DNA of 10,836 bases, from positions 1 through 10,836 of the forward strand of contig DGIZ01000111.1 of NCBI GenBank assembly GCA_002386585.1, read 5' to 3'. The notes beneath the pieces were generated by a model, which was not told the DNA's origin, made no database searches, and saw only the letters and a program-made list of their open reading frames with translations. The stretch's first letter is position 1; each line of letters opens with the position of its first letter. Of this stretch, positions 7,155-10,836 are shown one piece after another. The position numbers and the translations under genes are program-made. The DNA is from Brevundimonas sp. UBA4609 (lineage in GTDB: Bacteria > Pseudomonadota > Alphaproteobacteria > Caulobacterales > Caulobacteraceae).

Positions 7155-7261
7155 CCGTCATTCTCGGGCTTGACCCGAGGATCGAGGGAAGCGGCGCGCC
7201 CAGCTGTCCAGACCGTTGTGCGCGGTCAGCGCGATCCTCGGGTCAAGCCCGAGGATGACGG
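7155..7261. repeat. Palindromic intergenic repeat with 30-base inverted arms
   Basis: The arms at 7155-7184 and 7232-7261 are inverted copies with one mismatch, which would be a G-U pair in RNA. Each arm holds its own small palindrome (ctcggg-cttga-cccgag). The 47-base spacer carries gaccg-N7-cggtc (7211-7227). Arms of this cttgacccgag type are common dispersed intergenic repeats in alphaproteobacteria, and read as protein they give the spurious peptide DPRVKPEDDG often seen in automated annotations. It lies just after the peptidase terminator. No target-site duplication or transposase is visible. Confidence 0.8.
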
Positions 7262-7320
7262 AGCCTAGGGCCGCGCCTCGTTATCGAACACCCTTCGGGT
7301 TTGCTTGACTCCCAGGCATG

Positions 7321-7355
7321 AAAAAGCCCGCTGCGGGGGATACATCGCAGCGGGC
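7321..7355 (-). terminator. Rho-independent terminator reading leftward, for hisS or a small RNA
   Basis: gcccgctgcg (7326-7335) pairs perfectly with cgcagcgggc (7346-7355) around a 10-base loop, and on the minus strand TTTTT (7325-7321) follows. The nearest upstream gene on that strand is hisS, whose stop is nearly 200 bases away. That leaves a long 3' UTR or an independent small transcript. Confidence 0.88.
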
Positions 7356-7456
7356 CTTCTCGCTCTCTCAGGAGCGGACGTTTCCTCCCCGAAACGCCTT
7401 CAAGATGTCGCTGCGGCTGAGCGCTGCGCCTCTTGAGTGAGACCAAATGACGCCAT
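7321..7456 (-). ncRNA. Candidate small RNA or structured hisS 3' UTR
   Basis: Read on the minus strand, this stretch folds into successive hairpins: tcaaga/tcttga arms around a 25-base interior (from about 7434 to 7399), ggcgtttc with gaaacgtc around a ggggag loop, and cgctc-ctgaga-gagcg, then the terminator. Density of perfect short stems and a strong terminator suggest an RNA product. TTGACT/TTGACC motifs occur just upstream (about 7460-7472) but no good -10 is present. The 5' boundary is a guess. I could not match it to a known RNA family. Confidence 0.3.
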
Positions 7457-7485
7457 GGAGGGGGTCAAGTCAATCAAGCCTCCAT

Positions 7486-7503
7486 CGAAAGAGCGTTCTT
7501 TCG
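7486..7503 (-). other. 7-bp hairpin downstream of hisS
   Basis: cgaaaga (7486-7492) and tctttcg (7497-7503) pair perfectly around gcgt, 49 bases past the hisS stop. No T-run follows on the minus strand, so it looks more like a 3'-end stabilising or processing structure than a terminator. Confidence 0.4.
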
Positions 7504-7551
7504 TAACTGAACGTTGATAACTCACGTCTTCGTCAGAGTTTTTATCGAAAC

Positions 7552-9024
7552 CTATTCGATTATGGAGCGGACCACGGCGACCAGCTGATCGCGCGCCACG
7601 GTCTGCTGCCCCGGACGTTCGGCCTTCCAGGCGTCGTTATCGGCGATGGCGGCGGCGCGGGCGCGTCCGGCGTCCAGATCCTTGATCGTCACCTGGCCTG
7701 CGGCGATCTCGTCTCCGCCCAGGATGACGGCCGCCGGGGCCCCGCGACGGTCGGCGTATTTCATCTGCGCCTTCATGCCCGCCCGGCCCAGATAGAGTTC
7801 GGCGGCGATGCCCGCCGCCCGCAGTTCGGACACGGCGTCGAGATAGTGCTGCATGTCGTCCTCGGAGAAGACGATGGCCACCACCGGCCCGCGCGTTTCA
7901 TCCTCGGCGCCGCGTCCGGCCGCGCGCAGGGCCGAAGCCAGACGCGACACGCCAAAGGAGAAGCCCGTCGCCGGGGTCGACTGACCGGTGAAACGCGACA
8001 CCAGATCGTCATAGCGCCCGCCGCCGCCGATCGAGCCGAAGCGCACGGCCCGGCCCTTCTCGTCCTTGGTGTCCAGCAGCAGTTCGGCCTCGAACACCGC
8101 GCCGGTGTAGTATTCCAGCCCGCGCACGATGGTCGGGTCGAAGCGCACGTCGTCCTGCGCCACGCCCATGGCGGTCAGGGCGCGGTCGATAGCGGCCAGT
8201 TCCTTCAGCGCTTCTTCACCCGCGGCGCCCAAGGCGGCGCCGGACACGGCGTCCAGCACGCCCGCGCGGCTGAGGCCCGGCGTCTCGGCCGAGGCCAGGA
8301 AGGCTTCGATGGCCCCGACCACCGAGGAAGGCAGGTTCGCGCCCTTGGTGTAGTCGCCGGACTCGTCCAGACGCCCCTCGCCCAGCAGCAGGCGCACGCC
8401 CTCGACGCCCAGACGGTCGTACTTGTCCACCGCGCGCAGGGCCGTCAGCCGCTGCACCGGATCCGTGATCCCGCCCGCGTCGAACAGGCCGTCGAACAGC
8501 TTGCGGTTGGAGACGCGGATCACCGCCTGCCCGGCCGCCAGGCCCGCGGCGCGCAGGCCCTCGCAGCCCATGGCGATGATCTCGGCGTCGGCCTCTGGCC
8601 GGTCGGAGCCGACGGTGTCGGCGTCGCACTGCCAGAACTCGCGGAAGCGGCCCGGCCCGGGCTTCTCATTGCGCCACACCGGCCCATAGGCGTAGCGGCG
8701 GAACGGCTTGGGCAGAGTCTCCCAGTTCTGGGCGGCGAAGCGGGCCAGAGGCGCCGTGTGGTCGTAGCGCAGGGCCATCCATTGATCGTCATCGTCCTGA
8801 AGCGCGAAGACGCCCTCGTTCGGACGGTCGGCGTCCGGCAGGAACTTGCCCAGCGCGTCGGCGTATTCGAACGCCGGAGTCTCCAGCGCCTCGAAGCCCC
8901 AGCGCTCATAGACCTCGGACACGCGCGCGACGATGCGGCGCTCGGCGGTCAGGTCGCGGCCGCGACGGTCGGCTAACCCGCGGGGAGCGCGGGCTTCGGG
9001 GCGGTTGGAGGCTTCGTCGGTCAT
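7552..9024 (-). CDS. hisS: Histidyl-tRNA synthetase
   Basis: This class II aminoacyl-tRNA synthetase charges tRNA-His in the cytosol. It is 490 residues long, against 424 in E. coli, which is usual for the alphaproteobacterial form. Motif 1 lies about 41-54. Motif 2 with its loop spans 107-140 (FRRYAYGPVWRNEKPGPGRF). The histidine-binding VRGLEYYTG is at 300-308, the GGGGRYDDL block at 333-341 and motif 3, GFSFGVSRL, at 354-362. The anticodon-binding domain runs about 378-490. The position equivalent to E. coli Gln118 in the motif 2 loop is Gly here, as in the divergent alphaproteobacterial HisRS group. The ATG at 9024 is the only reasonable start because an in-frame TGA lies 21 bases upstream; it has no Shine-Dalgarno. 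It sits 57 bases after the DUF418 gene and may share its transcript. Confidence 0.97.
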   Translation of the reverse strand: MTDEASNRPEARAPRGLADRRGRDLTAERRIVARVSEVYERWGFEALETPAFEYADALGKFLPDADRPNEGVFALQDDDDQWMALRYDHTAPLARFAAQNWETLPKPFRRYAYGPVWRNEKPGPGRFREFWQCDADTVGSDRPEADAEIIAMGCEGLRAAGLAAGQAVIRVSNRKLFDGLFDAGGITDPVQRLTALRAVDKYDRLGVEGVRLLLGEGRLDESGDYTKGANLPSSVVGAIEAFLASAETPGLSRAGVLDAVSGAALGAAGEEALKELAAIDRALTAMGVAQDDVRFDPTIVRGLEYYTGAVFEAELLLDTKDEKGRAVRFGSIGGGGRYDDLVSRFTGQSTPATGFSFGVSRLASALRAAGRGAEDETRGPVVAIVFSEDDMQHYLDAVSELRAAGIAAELYLGRAGMKAQMKYADRRGAPAAVILGGDEIAAGQVTIKDLDAGRARAAAIADNDAWKAERPGQQTVARDQLVAVVRSIIE

Positions 9025-9026
9025 GG

Positions 9027-9056
9027 GGCGGCGATTAAGCCATCAGTTCCGCCGCC
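9027..9056 (-). other. Stem-loop immediately upstream of the hisS start codon
   Basis: ggcggcg (9027-9033) and cgccgcc (9050-9056) pair perfectly around a 16-base loop, ending two bases from the hisS ATG. With no Shine-Dalgarno there, the stem could hide the start region or may simply reflect GC-rich sequence. There is no T-run, so termination between the two genes is not indicated. Confidence 0.35.
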
Positions 9057-9081
9057 GCAACTCACAGTCCGCCCGACGCTC

Positions 9082-10302
9082 TCAGGCCGTGCGGCGCAGC
9101 GGCAGATCGCCCCCATAGCTCAAACGCCGCCACAGCCATTCGAACGGCCCCATGGTGAACTTCGACAGCCACAGCGGCGACCAGATCAGCTGCAGCGCCC
9201 AGACGCCGACGATGATGGCCCACTGCATCGGATAGTCGACCTGACCGAACAGACGCGGCCCCCACGGCATGTAGAAGATGGTCGTCATGATCAGGGTCTG
9301 AGTCAGGTAGTTGGTGAAGGCCATCCGCCCCACCGGCGCCAGCGCCTTGCGCAGCCACCCCACCCCGCGCGTCGTCAGCAGGATCAGCGCCGAGGCGTAG
9401 GCCAGCGTGATGATCAGCGGATAGGAGCCCACCGCCATGGCCCAGCCGCCGGTCGCCTCGACCTCGGCCCCGGCCTGAATCTCGAACCACTCCAGCACGC
9501 CCAGCAGGGCCAGAACCGCCGCCCCGCCCGCCATCAGCATCGCGTAGACGCGCGTCGGAACCCGCCCGTGGAAGAAGCCCGCCTTGAACAGACCCAGGCC
9601 CAGCATCATCAACGGCACGGTCGAGAATACATACATGAGCAGGCTCATGCCCTGGGCGATGGCCCAGGCCTTCAGGTTCTCCAGCGCCGCACCGGCCCAG
9701 CCGCTCTGATAGGCGGCGATCGAGGCGGCGACCGCCCCGTCCGAGGCCCCGCCGCTGCTCATGGCCTCGGGGAAGCGCGCCGTCAGCAGCATCAGCCCGG
9801 CCTGAAGCGTCGCCAGAAGGACCGTCGCCCCGGCGCCGATCCAGATCAACGGCTTGGCGGGCATCGACCGCATCAGCATCATGAACAGGCCGGACCAGGC
9901 GTAGAGCAACAGGATGTCGCCGTACCAGAAGGCCGCGCCGTGGATCAGCCCGAACAGGGCCAGAAACAGCAGGCGGCGACGCAGGACGCGCCCCTTCGCC
10001 TCATCGCCCCGTTCGCCGCCGACCAGGAAGACCGACACGCCGAACAGCATGGAGAACAGGGTGACGAACTTCTGCCGGAAGAAGACGGCCACGACCCATT
10101 GCGCCACGCCCGACGCATTGGGGTCCGCCGGAAAGGGCGACTGGCCGCTCGTCATCTCGATCGCCATCATCGGCAGGGCGAAGGCCGCCGCGTTGACCGC
10201 CAGGATTCCCAGCACCGCCGCGCCGCGCAGCACGTCCAGGGTCACGATCCGCTGATCCGCCGCCACCGGCTTCGGCTGGGCCGTCTCAACCTGATCCCTC
10301 AT
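9082..10302 (-). CDS. DUF418-domain (YeiB-like) multi-pass membrane protein
   Basis: This 406-residue inner-membrane protein has about ten hydrophobic segments. The N-terminal signature LDVLRGAAVLGILAVN (22-37) is typical of YeiB and related acyltransferase-like membrane proteins. The DUF418 domain occupies about residues 235-395 and shows GRMAFTNYLTQTLI (325-338) and GPFEWLWRRLSYG (385-397), both hallmarks of the family. The biochemical role is unknown; transport or acyl transfer has been proposed for relatives, but nothing here decides. The ATG at 10302 has AGGGGG five bases upstream (10308-10313). It lies 62 bases after the partial membrane protein gene and 57 bases before hisS, all on one strand, so a shared transcript is possible. 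Confidence 0.93.
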   Translation of the reverse strand: MRDQVETAQPKPVAADQRIVTLDVLRGAAVLGILAVNAAAFALPMMAIEMTSGQSPFPADPNASGVAQWVVAVFFRQKFVTLFSMLFGVSVFLVGGERGDEAKGRVLRRRLLFLALFGLIHGAAFWYGDILLLYAWSGLFMMLMRSMPAKPLIWIGAGATVLLATLQAGLMLLTARFPEAMSSGGASDGAVAASIAAYQSGWAGAALENLKAWAIAQGMSLLMYVFSTVPLMMLGLGLFKAGFFHGRVPTRVYAMLMAGGAAVLALLGVLEWFEIQAGAEVEATGGWAMAVGSYPLIITLAYASALILLTTRGVGWLRKALAPVGRMAFTNYLTQTLIMTTIFYMPWGPRLFGQVDYPMQWAIIVGVWALQLIWSPLWLSKFTMGPFEWLWRRLSYGGDLPLRRTA

Positions 10303-10319
10303 GCTCGCCCCCTGTTCTG

Positions 10320-10364
10320 CGTGAAGAGGTTGAGGCTTAGGCGGGACCGCCGCTCCGCTTCACG
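10320..10364 (-). other. Inverted repeat between the partial membrane gene and the DUF418 gene
   Basis: cgtgaag (10320-10326) and cttcacg (10358-10364) are perfect inverted 7-mers, enclosing a weaker ggcg-N4-cgcc hairpin. The right arm abuts the TAA stop of the upstream gene. No T-run follows on the minus strand, so it may be a weak or Rho-assisted stop, an mRNA processing site or an operator. Confidence 0.4.
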
Positions 10365-10836
10365 TTAAATCCCTGTAACGTCCCGTTCGGCCAGGACGCC
10401 CATGCGGTTCTTGACCGTCGGCGCCGGGACAAAGCCCAGATAGGCCACGCACAGGCCGCCCCACAGGGCGTAGCTGACGCCCATCATGACCGCCAGCGGC
10501 AGGCCGCCGACGCCATAGATCAGCAGGGCCGTCTCGATCGCGCCCAGGCCCTGGACGAGGCTCTGCGAGGCGGCGCCCGCCAGGCCCGCCATGATCACGG
10601 CCATGACCGTCTGCATCGCCGCCGCCAGCAAACCGCCGAACACGGTGAAGCGGCAGACCACGCCCAGCCGCGTCGACGGCCGACCGGTCCTTCCGTGGCT
10701 GTCGAGCAGCAGCCAGAGACCTGCCGGCGCCGCGATCAGTCCGACGGCCAGCATCACCAGCCGCCAGTCCGTGTCCACGCCCGACCACCAGTTCTCGGGC
10801 GGCCAGATGAACAGGGTCAGGATCACCGGAGGCCAT
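10365..10836 (-). CDS. Hypothetical small integral membrane protein, 5' end beyond window
   Basis: I do not recognise this family. The frame stays open to the right edge. A GTG at 10826 would give 153 residues, but no ribosome site precedes it in the visible bases and the upstream codons (W-P-P) continue in frame, so the true start probably lies outside. Counted from that GTG, hydrophobic segments fall at about 23-41, 56-85, 95-110 and 112-132, suggesting four membrane passes, with an aromatic N-terminal stretch (FIWPPENWW) and a short polar C-terminus ending ERDVTGI. Codon third positions are G/C-rich in this frame, while the overlapping frame beginning at 10836 reads as a Gly/Arg-rich shadow. 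It is followed by the DUF418 gene on the same strand. Confidence 0.7.
   Translation of the reverse strand, partial: WPPVILTLFIWPPENWWSGVDTDWRLVMLAVGLIAAPAGLWLLLDSHGRTGRPSTRLGVVCRFTVFGGLLAAAMQTVMAVIMAGLAGAASQSLVQGLGAIETALLIYGVGGLPLAVMMGVSYALWGGLCVAYLGFVPAPTVKNRMGVLAERDVTGI

Noticed and set aside
7262..7320. Small accc-ttc-gggt hairpin at about 7291-7301 as a plus-strand terminator
   Set aside because: The stem is only four bases, there is no T-run, and the peptidase already has a strong terminator upstream.
7360..7395. Minus-strand gaggaaacgtccgctcc, resembling the RNase P RNA box gaggaaagtccgg
   Set aside because: The match is partial and the surrounding transcript is far too short for RNase P RNA, with none of the other conserved helices visible.
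7318..7440. Plus-strand 40-codon frame starting MKKPAAGD
   Set aside because: Its first codons are the minus-strand terminator (poly-A plus stem), the ribosome site is poor and no feature supports a protein. Conservation across genomes would be needed.
7400..7456. Minus-strand 18-codon frame (MASFGLTQ...) downstream of hisS
   Set aside because: No ribosome site at proper spacing, no His run to suggest a leader peptide, and it lies inside the candidate structured RNA.
1..10836. Mobile element, CRISPR array, tRNA/rRNA, toxin-antitoxin or defence system
   Set aside because: No transposase, integrase, spaced direct repeats, tRNA cloverleaf or known defence domain was seen. The genes are ordinary chromosomal ones, and the only repeat is the non-coding palindromic unit.

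Overview
The window reads as chromosomal DNA from a GC-rich alphaproteobacterium. Codon third positions are mostly G or C, the histidyl-tRNA synthetase is of the alphaproteobacterial kind, and an inverted repeat near 7155-7261 resembles the palindromic repeats scattered through alphaproteobacterial genomes. Together with the M13 peptidase, the DUF418 protein and the membrane PQQ dehydrogenase, this suggests Caulobacterales, perhaps Brevundimonas-like. The genus is an inference that no marker here proves.

Layout, left to right. (1) The 3' part of proA (+), the second step of proline synthesis, ends in a stem-loop. (2) Convergent to it is a membrane-bound PQQ-dependent glucose/quinate-type dehydrogenase (-, 1277-3721), whose stop codon lies inside its own terminator hairpin. 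(3) A TetR-family regulator (-, 3861-4541) has its own terminator. (4) A 407-base divergent intergenic region is rich in dyads. (5) A secreted M13 zinc metallopeptidase (+, 4949-7075) ends in a textbook terminator. (6) A 476-base gene-free stretch holds that terminator, a 30-base-arm palindromic repeat and a minus-strand terminator belonging to the hisS 3' UTR or to a small RNA. (7) A minus-strand run follows: a partial small membrane protein (right edge), a DUF418 membrane protein and hisS, with 55-65 base gaps and no clear terminator between them, so they may be co-transcribed.

The genes do not form one pathway. proA and hisS are housekeeping. The PQQ dehydrogenase feeds electrons from periplasmic sugar or cyclic-acid oxidation into the ubiquinone pool. 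The M13 peptidase is a periplasmic or secreted endopeptidase. The TetR regulator is divergent from the peptidase and shares its upstream region, so self-regulation and control of the peptidase are the simplest guesses. I see no mobile element, CRISPR array, tRNA, rRNA or defence system, and no convincing new multi-gene system. The best second-look items are the intergenic dyad cluster, the His/Cys-rich mature N-terminus of the M13 peptidase, the structured stretch downstream of hisS and the HisRS motif 2 loop.
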